DNA of 64,000 bases from Liriodendron chinense (Eukaryota > Streptophyta > Magnoliopsida > Magnoliales > Magnoliaceae): contig ML058449.1 in assembly GCA_003013855.2 (NCBI GenBank), forward strand, positions 1,240,001 through 1,304,000. Reading direction: 5' to 3'. Every line of letters begins with the position of its first letter. The stretch's first letter is position 1. Shown here one piece after another: positions 54,900-64,000 of this stretch. The translations under genes and the position numbers were made by a program. The notes below the pieces were generated by a model. It saw only the letters and a list, made by a program, of their open reading frames with translations, ran no database searches and had not been told where the DNA came from.

Positions 54900-56600
54900 G
54901 TATACCACCTTCCCGTCTTTAAACCTGAAGACCAATCAAAGCTGAACAAAGATTCAACTTCTCCCGTGTGACCGCCTTGGTCAACATATCCACAGGGTTC
55001 TCATTTGTATGGATCTTCTCCAGAGCAATCGATCAATTTTCCAGTAACGAACGTATGAAGTGATATCTGATGTGAATATGCTTGGTCCTTGAATGAAAAG
55101 CTGAATTGCACTCTGACTGTGACTGTACAGCTTGGAATTTGTCTGCTTCTTCCCCAACTCTTTTATAAAACCTTGCATCCACACCGTCTCCTTGCACGCT
55201 TTTGTAATTGCAACATATTCTGCTTCCGTTATACTGATGGACACTATCTTCTATAATTGAGAGACCCAACTAACTGCAAGCACTACCTAGAGTAAAGACA
55301 TACCATGTTGTATTCCTTTTGCTGTCAATATCCTCTGCTAAGTCTGAATCGACGTATCCCTGTAGCTCGATTTTCGATCCTCCATAAGACAGCCCTACAT
55401 CCATAGCACCTACCAGGTATCTGAGGATCCACTTCACAGCTTCTCAATGTTCTTTCCCGGGGTTGTTCATGAACCTGCTAACAACTCCTACTACTTGAGT
55501 AATATCTGGCCTCGTATTAATCATAGCATACATGAGGCTCCTTATAGCTGACGTGTAAGGGACTTTAGTCCATGTAGTCTCGTTCTTCTTGCGTCTTCGC
55601 ACCTTGCTCATTCGAAAGCTTGAAGTGATTGGCTAATGGAGTACTAACCGGCTTAGCACTTTCCATGCTGAATCGATCAAGTACCTTGGCTATGTACTCT
55701 GCTTGTGACAAAACTAGCTTCTTGTTTTTCCTGTCATGCTTTATCCACATGCCTAAGATTTGTTTTGCGGCTCGTAAATCCTTCATGGCAAATTCTCTAG
55801 ACAATTATCTTTTGAGATCTGAGATGTCCTTCAGTGCTTGATCCGGCTACAAGCATATCGTCAACATACAAAAGAAGGATGATGTACGACGTATCAAACT
55901 TCTTCAAGTAGTAGCAGTGGTCTACATGACATCTCCTAAACCCGTTTCCCAACATGAAACTATCGAACTTCTTGTACCACTGCATCGGGGACCTGCTTCA
56001 GGCCATATAGACTCTTTTTCAGTCTACACACCTTGTTTTTCATTTTTTGTGCCACATGTCCTATCGGTTGATGCATATATATCTCTTCTTCAAGATCCCT
56101 ATGAAGAAGGCTGTCTTAACATCTAGCTGCTCTAGATGTAGATCCTTTGTAGCTACTATACTCAAGACCATGCGAATCATATATATCTTTACCTCATGTG
56201 AAAATATTTCTGTGAAATCGATACCTACCTTTTGTTGGAATCATTTCACAACCAATCTGGCCTTGTACCGTTTCGAACCGTCATGCTCCTCTTTCAGTCT
56301 GCAAACCCACTTGTTATGAAAAGCTTTTTTACCCTTAGGTAGAGTGACTAGCTCCCACGTACGATTGGACTTCATGAGAGTCCATCTCATCATCCATGAC
56401 CTGCTCCCACTTAACCCGTGTATCTAATTGTAATGCATCTTCAAAACACTCTGGTTCACCATTATCTGTCAGCAGTAGATAATGTAAGGAGGGTGAGTAT
56501 TGGACCTTAGGTCTGCTCTCCCGAGTAGACCTCCTCACAACCGGTGTCTGCAGCTTTGCCTTATTATGCTCTTGTGCATGCTCGTCCCGTGTCATTGTGA
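54900..56600 (-). pseudogene. pol of element D: reverse transcriptase and RNase H fragments
   Basis: Readable pieces are RT YVDD in LLLYVDDMLVAGSS (about 55850-55890), then FAMKDLRAAKQILGMWI (55800-55745) and FSMESAKPVSTPLANHFKL. RNase H is seen in SITEAEYVAITKACKE (about 55195-55240), followed by a copia-type C-terminus (VDMLTKAVTREKLN, about 54940-54990). Upstream RT (VVRRSTRESRPKVQYSPS, then VKWEQVMDDEMDS) is at 56595-56335. Multiple frameshifts and stops interrupt it. Confidence 0.85.
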
Positions 56601-57169
56601 CACCTGTGTCTAGTAACTCTTCAAACTCTACGAATTCTTTCTCATCTGCCTTATTCTGCTTTTACTACAAATTGTCCTTATGCATCACTTTCTCATTGAA
56701 GACTACGTTCATGCTTCTAATGATTTTTCGATTATTTGTATCCCAAAACCGATAGCCAAAATCATGCTGCCCGTAGCCTATAAACGTGCACCTTCTAGAC
56801 TTCGCATCCAAGTTTGTTTATGTGCTCTGCATTAATATGAACATATGAAGTGCAACTGAACACTTTGAGATGTGTAAGGTTTACTTTTTTCCAGTCCACG
56901 TTTTTTCTGATAACCCACCATCCAATGGTATTGAGGGACTTCTATTGATGAGATATATGAAAGTATTCATAGCATCTGCCTAAAACATCTTAGGCAACCT
57001 TACATGCAACCTCATGCTCCTGATGCGCTCAAGGATGGTCATGTTAATGCGCCCAGCCACATCGTCTGCTGCGGTGTCCTTGGAATCATTTTCTGATGTT
57101 TGATTCCATTTGCTGCACAATACTCCTCAAACTTCTTATCACAATACTCTCCCACATTATCCGATCTGA

Positions 57170-57560
57170 GATATTTTACTGTTTTACCTGTCTCATTTTC
57201 TATCATTACTTTTCACTTCTTAAATACATCAGATTTGTGCTTTAAGAAATAGCTCCCACAGTTTTCTACTAACATCATCAATAAAAGAAACAAAGTAACG
57301 TGAACCACTAAGAGATGATACTTGTGCGGGTCCCCACACATCACTGTGTACAAGCTCCAACAAATGCGTCTTTAGAGCGCGTCTTGTTTTCTTGAAACTT
57401 ACCTTCTTCTGCTTGCCATACATGCAATCCTCGCAAAATTTCAGGTCGATAGAATTCAACCCTGGTAGCTCCCTCTTTGACAATAACACTTTCATCCATT
57501 TTTCACTCATATTGTCCCAACCTCTGATGTCATAACTGTCCATTCACTCCAGTTGATGCG
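57170..57560 (-). pseudogene. pol of element D: integrase fragment
   Basis: 57543-57229 carries the pre-integrase and integrase start: KFCEDCMYGKQKKVSF, LELVHSDVWGPA and YFVSFIDDVSRKLW, the usual copia pattern. The following core is degraded up to about 56700. Confidence 0.8.
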
Positions 57561-57791
57561 GCTGTGAGTGAACTGTATGATCTCGAAGTCACGTATAAGG
57601 TACATTCCTTCTTGCCTCGAGATATTACCAATGCATCTTTTGTGACCTTCTAGGAATCACCAGTGAATGTCATCACTATATCCGGTATCGGCCAACTGCC
57701 CTACTGAGATTAACTTCCGTCTTAAATTCGGTACATATTTGACATCCTTCAATTTCAAGACCGTTCCGTCTTTCTGACTTATGTGAACGTC

Positions 57792-58030
57792 TCACTTGCC
57801 AACAATATTGCACGGATCATCATCACCCATGTATACTCTCCCAAAGTCATCTGACATATAATCACGAAGAACTTTCTTTGACAAAGTAGCATGAAACGAA
57901 GCACCCGAGTCTATAACCCAAGACTCATTTCGCGCATCAAGAAACAAGATCAACGCTTCTGTGTCACTCTCCTCAGATAGATTCACTGAATCCTTCCTAC
58001 CTTGAGAGCTTCTTTCTTATTTATTAAGCG
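57792..58030 (-). pseudogene. Element D: aspartic protease fragment
   Basis: The frame contains WVIDSGASFHAT, the copia protease signature (DSGA), then VYMGDDDPCNIVG. It ends at a stop at 57792. Confidence 0.75.
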
Positions 58031-58035
58031 TCCTG

Positions 58036-58776
58036 CAATCACGCTTCATATGCCCCTTCTTCCCGTAATGACAATACCCGTCCTTGTCTTTCGGTCCCTT
58101 AGACTTCCTCGACTTAGAACGCCCGTGTTTATTGCCTGATTTGTTCAACGATCTTCCTCTTCCTTCAACATTTAAAGCATTCACCGAATCTCCTGAAACT
58201 CTCGATGCCTTCCTTCAAGATTCTCCGCTGAAAATTAGACCGGCCACATCATCGAATTTCAACTTCGTCGACCCTGAAGAACTGCTCATGGCAATCACCA
58301 AACCATCCCAACTGTTTGGCAAACTGGACAAGATCAATAACGCCCTAACCTCGTCATCAAAAGTGATGCCAACGGATTTTAATTGGCTCGTGACTATATT
58401 GAATTCTTTTATATATTCAGCCACGTTCCCACCATCTGACATCTTCATGTTAAATAGTTGTTTCATAAAATAAACCTTGTTGGACGCCGAGGGTTTTTCA
58501 TACATCATAGCTAGAGCTTGCATTACTTCTTTTGTGGTCTTTACCTTGGATATATTGAAGGCGACGCTCTTAGACAAAGAGAGTCGGATCATTCCTAAAA
58601 GCCTTCCGATCCACTAAATCCCATTCATCATCTATTATCTTCTCTGGTTTTTTCTCTTTTTCTTCTAGAGGAATATAAAGGTCCTTCTAATACAAATAAT
58701 CTTCCATTTGCATCTTCCAGAAGGCAAAGTTTGAACCATCAAACTTCTCAATTTTAGTCTTCCCTTCTTCCGTCAT
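58036..58776 (-). pseudogene. gag of element D, broken
   Basis: ATG at 58776 begins MTEEGKTKIEKFDGSNFAFW, with a TAG after YLY (about 58691). The UBN2-type core follows at 58592-58215 (VMQALAMMYEKPSASNKVYF, MKMSDGGNVAEYIKEFN). The zinc knuckle near 58036-58078 reads YCHYGKKGHMKRDC: the second cysteine of the usual C-x2-C-x4-H-x4-C is missing. Confidence 0.82.
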
Positions 58777-58800
58777 CGCTCCCACTTGAACTAAACTAAT

Positions 58801-58814
58801 AGCTCTGATACCAA
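58801..58814 (-). other. Primer binding site of element D (initiator tRNA-Met type)
   Basis: The element strand reads TTGGTATCAGAGCT, the classic plant Ty1/copia primer site complementary to initiator tRNA-Met, next to the LTR end CGCAACA. Confidence 0.9.
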
Positions 58815-58815
58815 T

Positions 58816-59242
58816 TGTTGCGTAGCACACTAACAATGCCGGTGAACCAAGATCAAATCTCTGTTCTCAACCACAAACAACAAACATGAAGAAATAATAA
58901 CTAGAAGAGGAATTCAAACAAACCAACAATCCACAAGACATTTTACGTGGAAAAACCCCAACAAGGGTAAAAAAAACCACGGGTGCAAAGTTCCACTATG
59001 AAGAAGATAAAATTACAAGCAATACACTTACCTTCTCTGATGCTTCTATGCACAGAGATGTCCCTTTTGCTAACCTCCTGCCTCTTTCTCACATTGGACG
59101 AATGTAAACCCTAATGGTATTCCCTAATCCCGAGTTACACCCCTTTATATAAGAAAACCCGAAAATAGAACCCAAAATAGGAAAGCCTGCGAAACACTTC
59201 GCATCCAGTCGGGCGCTCGGTCAGGCTTGGTCGAGCACCTGC
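58816..59242 (-). repeat. 5' LTR of element D, truncated by insertion of element E
   Basis: It is homologous to the 3' LTR at 54304, beginning TGTTGCGTAG on the plus strand. It stops at 59242 where the Athila LTR begins; the remainder should be on the far side of element E, outside the window. Confidence 0.85.
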
Positions 59243-60675
59243 TGTTGAACCTCCGAATTTATACATTGCATTACCCATTACACGACAAGGTTTGCATGAT
59301 TTCATGGTTTAAAGGCCCACCTAACATATGTTTTGTGATTATAGGGATGAGAGCGGATTTCATTCAATTACGAGCCAAAAGGATGCAATTGGAGCTATTG
59401 CGTGAAGTCCTAAGATGGACCAAAGGAAGAAGAAGAAAGAGGGAGAAAAGAGGATGAAGAAAAGAAGAAAAAGTGGAAGAAACACAAGGCAGACTGGTCG
59501 CCCGACCGGTCAGCCACATCAAAGGACCAAGTAGAAGAGAGGCCGACCGGTCATGACCGGTCGGCCATGAAAGCTGAACACAAAAGAAGACAGGCCGACC
59601 GGTCACGACCGGTCGGCCACGCACTCTGGAAGGCTAAAGGATCAGCCCGACCGGTCATGACCGGTCGGGTATACACGCTGGACTGTGGACAGGTCTGTCC
59701 GACCGGTCATGACCGGTCGGCAGCACTCCCTGGACTGTTTTAGAAGCTAGTCCGACCGGTCACGACCGGTCGGCTTTGCGTAACATGATTCCTTTCTAAA
59801 GTGGGATTCCGAAAAACGCTGCGCAATGCGTAGTCTTTCGCAGAATCCGACGCAAGGGAGGTTGCTTGCTATAAAAGGTCACCTAGGGGCTCTCCATAAG
59901 GTATCAAAGAGGCTAGGGAACGTGAGTTTGAAGGGCGAAGGCGATTGTGGAGCGGCTACAACTCTCCTATTCGGGTTTTTCTATTTTTATGCTTTATTTC
60001 AGAGTTTTAGTTGTAGCATGACTATGCTCGGCTAAAACCTCTCAGCTAAGGCTGAGAGGTGAAGCTTGTAGCTAATACTATGTTGATTTCAGTTTAATTC
60101 AAGTAATTTGCATTCAAGTTTGGATTTTTGCATGGTTTAGTTCCAAATAATGGTAGTTTGAGATGTTTTATCTGAGTTTATGTGCTCCGGACATGAATTC
60201 CTTTTAATTCTTTGAGATTATCATGTTTGTTTATCTAAATTTGGATTATAGTAATCCTTGAGCAGGACATAGTCCAGAGGCATGGCTGTTACTCCGCAGG
60301 CTATAGTTTGAATTTTGTATTGTTTGAATGGAACTAGAACTTGGAAGTTCAACTTGAATGTGATGGAATGTGTGTGAATGCTTTACTTTCCAACTAGATG
60401 AGAGATAGGACTTCGAATCTAGTTGTGTTCTCTATTTGGATTGACTGAATTAACATAGGATTGCTACAAGTGGATCCTTGAAAGCCTTAGTACTTAGTAT
60501 TTCTGATTTTTCATTAAATTCCTGTTTTAAGTAAGCACTCTTTTAAATCTGATTTCCTTTAAAAAGCCGAGTTGCTGGAGTGATTTGGTAGCTGTTACTA
60601 TTTCCCCGTGGATCGACCTCGGTCTTACCGAGATTTATTACTACATCGCAGCCTTACACTTGAGGCGAGCGAACA
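59243..60675 (+). repeat. 5' LTR of element E (about 1433 bp)
   Basis: It begins TGTTGAACCTCC and ends GCGAGCGAACA (TGTT..AACA ends). It contains the palindrome array (59543-59773), a TATA box CTATAAAAGG at 59869-59878 and a T-rich downstream part. The 3' LTR is outside the window, so ends rest on the terminal motif and the primer site. Confidence 0.8.
59492..59773. repeat. Array of 22-bp palindromes at 52-53 bp spacing in the U3 of element E
   Basis: Five palindromes built on GACCGGTCATGACCGGTC (or CACGACC variants) start near 59543, 59595, 59647, 59699 and 59752, with a degenerate sixth at 59492. Each has flanking CC..GG that extends the symmetry. The spacers share phrases (for example 'ctggactgt'), so this is a tandem repeat with a period of 52-53 bp, ending about 95 bp before the TATA box. 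Confidence 0.92.
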
Positions 60676-60681
60676 AGTTTT

Positions 60682-60699
60682 TGGCGCCGCTGCCGGGGA
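60682..60699 (+). other. Primer binding site of element E (tRNA-Asp type)
   Basis: TGGCGCCGCTGCCGGGGA lies six bases after the LTR end. It differs by one base from the tRNA-Asp site common in Athila elements (TGGCGCCGTTGCCGGGGA). Confidence 0.88.
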
Positions 60700-60926
60700 G
60701 ATTAGATAACGGTTTTTAAATAATTTCAGTGGCTGTAGAAGTAGAAATAGTTAGGCGTTTTGATTTTCTTAGAACTAACAAGTTTTTCTGTTTTGTAGGA
60801 GTTTTTTTCTCTAGTTCAAGCGCATCAGGTGATACCCTTCTAACTTAGCTTCTGCAAAATTTTCTTTCAGTTTCAGATTTTAGTTTCCTAGAATAGGATT
60901 AGTTTCAGTTTCTGGTTGAGTGGTTT
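60700..60926 (+). other. Leader of element E
   Basis: A short T-rich untranslated leader between the primer site and the first gag ATG; no gene is seen. Confidence 0.6.
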
Positions 60927-63900
60927 ATGTCCCGTTGGGAACGTAACCATTCAAAACGTCTCCAATCTGAAGGTGGTTTAGTTGGACCATTGTCAGTCCA
61001 TAGACGAGTCCGGAATTATCAAGAGCATTGTGAAAGTTTGGAGAGTATGGATCAAACACCCTTAAGGAATCCTCCCCCCCTACTCCAACCACAAACGCAA
61101 ATCAGGAAGGAGTAGGAGAGAATGAGGTACATAATGTTCCTCCAATGAGATCACTACGGGATTACCTACAACCTGCTCGTACAATTACACCTTCTTGCAT
61201 AGTTCTACCAGCTAACGGTGGGACCCTTGACATAAAACCGGGAGTAATCCAACTTTTACCTAAATTCCATGGGCTAGCCTCTGACCGCCCATACTTACAC
61301 TTGCAAGAATTCGAAGAAGTGTTGGCCACCTTGCATTATCCCAATGTTTCTGGGGATACAATCAGACTTAAACTTTTTCCCTTCACTTTGAAAGAAAGAG
61401 CCAAAGATTGGCTTCACTCTCTTAGACCATATTCGATTGGGTCATGGGTTGAGATGAACCGGGAATTCTTGAAAAAGTTCTTCCCGGCTCATAAAACAAA
61501 CACTCTTCGAAGGGCCATAATGAATTTCTCAGCTAAAGAGGGTGAATCATTCTTTCAATGTTGGGAAAGATTTAAGGAACTCCTGCTTGCTTGCCCACAT
61601 CATGGCTATGAGAGTTGGCGAGTTATAAATTTTTTCAATGATGGATTAAGTTCTAATATGCGCCAATTTGTGGAAATGATGTGCAATGGCGATTTTATGA
61701 GTAAAAATCCAGATGATGCTTGGAGTTACTTGGACATGTTGGCTGAAAACGCCCAATCTTGGGATACCTCGGATAAACCCAAGAACCCCAAGCCTACTCA
61801 AGAGAAAGGAGGGATATATGTCCTTAAAGAGGAAGACGACGTGAATGCAAGGATAGCCAACCTCACAAGGAAGGTTGAGGCCATGGAACTTAGCAAAAAT
61901 GGAGTTTCCAAGTCCAAGGAAGCTGTTGAAACCACATGTGGGATTTGTCTCACCGACTTACACGCTACGCAAGATTGTCCCACAATTCCTGCATTTAAGG
62001 AAGTGCTGCAAGAGACAGCCAATGCCACATATGGTTATCAACGGCCCTTCAATGGACCGGTAGGTAATACATACAATGAGAGTTGGAAGAACCACCTGAA
62101 TTTCAGTTGGAAGAATGCTCCTACGGGCAATCCTACCAACTCCCAAAGAGGGCCACCCATGCAAAATATGGCCCCACCTCAATTCTCATTGGAGGATACC
62201 TTGAGAGCGTTTATGCAAGGGCAAGCACAAATAAATGAATCGAATCAACAATTGTTCCAAGAGCTGAAAGTCTCGGTTGATGAGATTAAGGGAGGCTTGA
62301 TTGCTAGGAAAGGGACCTTTCCGGCCCAACCTCAGCCCAATCCAAAGCAAGTACATGAAGTAAGCATCCCTAATCCTTCCAACCAAAACATGGAGCAAGC
62401 TAAATCCATTACCACCCTTAGAAGTGGTAAAAAAATTGACAAAACTATTCCGGTGAAGGCCGATGAACCTAATGATCCGGTAAATTCTGAGGATGAAAAT
62501 GGATCTAACTTAGCCCCACAACAACCGGAACGCATTTACAAGCCCATAGCACCATTCCCATCGAGATTGGTTGCCCCAAAATCTCTCCCAAATTCTCAAG
62601 ATATTCTAGAGATTTTCAGACAAGTCAAGATCAATATCCCTTTGCTTGATGCCATCAAACAAATTCCCTCTTATGCCAAGTTTCTAAAAGACCTATGCAC
62701 AACAAAACGCAAATATAATGTGCAGCAAAAGGCCTTCTTAACTGAGCAAGTTAGTGCCATCCTCACTCAAAAGACTCCCCCAAAATTCAAAGATCCCGGT
62801 AGTCCCACCGTCTCATGTATCATTGGAGACTACCGGATTGAACGTGCCTTGTTAGACTTGGGGGCGAGTGTGAACTTGATCCCATACTCGGTATATGAGC
62901 AATTGGGCCTTGGTGAATTAAAACCCACCAAAACCACATTGCAACTCGCTGATAGATCTATCCGTGTACCGAGGGGGATAGTTGAGGATGTTCTAGTCCA
63001 AGTTGACAAATTCTACTACCCGGTAGATTTTATAGTCTTGGACACACAACCGGTTTTGGATGCTAGCACCCAAATACCGGTGATATTAGGCCGCCCATTC
63101 CTTGCCACATCAAACGCAATCATCAATTGCCGGAATGGGGTGATGCAACTATCTTTTGGAAACATGACACTAGGGGTAAATGTGTTTCATTTGGGCAAAA
63201 GACATAGGGATGTCGATGATGATGAGTTCTTCGATGTGAACATGCTCGAAACTTTTGAAGAAGAAGAACTCCTCCAACTTGAACCACTAGAAAGCTTGGA
63301 GACATGCTTAGCACATTTCATGGATTCCGAAGATCCCATCAGTAGTGAGATTGTGCAGGCATTAAATATAGAAAGACCGGTAGTTGATACTAGCCGGTGG
63401 AGGCCCCACTTTGAAAAATTGCCACCAACCACATCAAGGCCTCTACCGTCTAACATCAAACCACCAAAGCTTGACCTCAAACCGCTGTCATCAGAGCTTA
63501 AATACGTATATTTGGGTCAAGAAGAAACGTTCCCAGTTGTCATTGCCTCCCACCTAGAGAAATACCAAGAGCTCAAGTTGATTGAGCTACTCAAAGAACA
63601 TCGGGAAGCCATAGGTTGGACAATAGCGGATCTCAAAGGGATAGATCCTTCAGTTTGCACTCACCGTATACACCTTGAAGAAGATGCAAAAACGTTTAGA
63701 CAACCTCAAAGAAGGCTAAATCCAAACATGATGGAGGTTGTCAAAGCCGAGGTGTTGAAGCTATTGGATGTGGGCATTATCTACCCCATCTCAGATAGCC
63801 AATGGGTGAGTCCTACCCAAGTTGTCCCCAAGAAATCCGGTATTACCATCATTGAGAACGCCAACAACGAACTTATACCGACAAGGGTGACAACCGGTTG

Positions 63901-64000
63901 GCGTATGTGCATTGATTATAGGAAGCTCAATACAGTTACTAGGAAAGACCACTTCCCTCTCCCATTTATGGATCAAATATTGGAGAGGTTGGCAGGCCAT
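60927..64000 (+). CDS. gag-protease-RT polyprotein of element E (partial, one frameshift near the N-terminus)
   Basis: The first 50 or so codons (MSRWERNHSKRLQ) run into a C7 run at 61074-61080. The rest, from about 61082 to the last base, is open in another frame; I read it codon by codon with no stop. Gag: PKFHGLASDRPYLHLQEFEE, RAKDWLHSLRPYSI, REFLKKFFPAHKT, a CX2C-like knuckle (CGICLTDLHATQDC). Protease: LLDLGASVNLIPYSVYEQLG (DLGAS in place of DTGAS) and VILGRPFLAT. RT starts near 63740 (GWRMCIDYRKLNTVTRKDHF) and runs off the edge. One more C in the run would join the two frames. Confidence 0.9.

Larger units (their letters stand above)
54304..59242 (-). mobile_element. Element D: decayed Ty1/copia retrotransposon, 5' LTR cut by element E
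   Basis: The 3' LTR (54304-54848), purine tract, pol, gag, primer site and a partial 5' LTR (58816-59242) are all present on the minus strand. The LTRs diverge visibly. Coding parts are fragmented by many stops and frameshifts, so this is an old copy. Its left end cuts the LINE fragment. Confidence 0.9.
59243..64000 (+). mobile_element. Element E: Athila-type Ty3/gypsy retrotransposon, runs off the right edge
   Basis: Present are the 5' LTR, a tRNA-Asp-type primer site, a short leader, and a long gag-protease-RT frame on the plus strand. The LTR-primer layout (…ttttTGGCGCCG) and the large Athila-like gag with a single long linker to protease identify the Athila group. It lies in the 5' LTR of element D. 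Confidence 0.9.

Noticed and set aside
59364..59624. 86-aa minus-strand ORF in the Athila LTR
   Set aside because: Produced by the palindromic repeats; no domain.

Overview
The window is nuclear plant DNA made almost wholly of nested retrotransposons; I see no host housekeeping gene. Every coding domain I recognise belongs to a plant transposable-element family: Ty3/gypsy of the Tat/Ogre and Athila types, Ty1/copia, a plant LINE with an RNase H tail, and plant mobile domain (PMD) proteins. The PMD genes have spliceosomal GT-AG introns. Short non-coding phrases in the quieter stretch near 52.5 kb (population-type 'gtgggcc' repeats) recall magnoliid genomes, but I cannot name the species.

Layout. 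(1) 5244-29397 is a complete, young 24.15-kb Tat-type element on the minus strand (element A). It has two LTRs of about 1.5 kb, a tRNA-Arg primer site, a polypurine tract, gag-protease, and pol with RT, RNase H, a second archaeal-type RNase H and integrase. It is flanked by the 5-bp target duplication CTCAT. (2) Element A sits inside an older copy of the same family (element B), seen as 1-5243 and 29398-43596; B's 3' end lies beyond the left edge. (3) B itself is inserted in the leader of a decayed plus-strand Ty1/copia element (C, 43597 to about 48.9 kb). (4) 48.9-53.2 kb is AT-rich, repeat-bearing DNA without a recognisable gene. (5) A LINE 3' fragment (53244-54303, minus) is cut by a decayed minus-strand Ty1/copia element (D, 54304-59242). 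(6) D's 5' LTR is cut in turn by a plus-strand Athila element (E, 59243 to the right edge), whose gag-pro-RT frame is open to the last base.

The most interesting content is in the 3' third of elements A and B. Each carries two different PMD genes, called here aORF1 (three exons, about 449 aa) and aORF2 (two exons, about 792 aa). Both are antisense to gag-pol and have intact splice sites. aORF1 has its own TATA promoter. A GC-rich palindrome (GGGCGGCC..GGCCGCCC) stands near the LTR promoter and upstream of both antisense genes. The LTR U3 has a dense cluster of TTGACT (W-box) motifs upstream of its TATA box. Between the antisense genes and the 3' LTR lies a minisatellite of about 147 bp whose every unit carries GGTC-TTCG-GACC. 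A run of ten A residues at the end of the gag-pro frame leads in the -1 frame straight into pol.

How the parts would work together (inference): the 5' LTR drives a minus-strand genomic RNA for gag-pro-pol, while internal promoters drive plus-strand PMD mRNAs. Because the PMD introns are antisense to the genomic RNA they would survive retrotransposition. All PMD copies in this window are broken by at least one stop or frameshift, as are pol of A and gag-pol of B, C and D, so none of these copies looks fully functional as sequenced.
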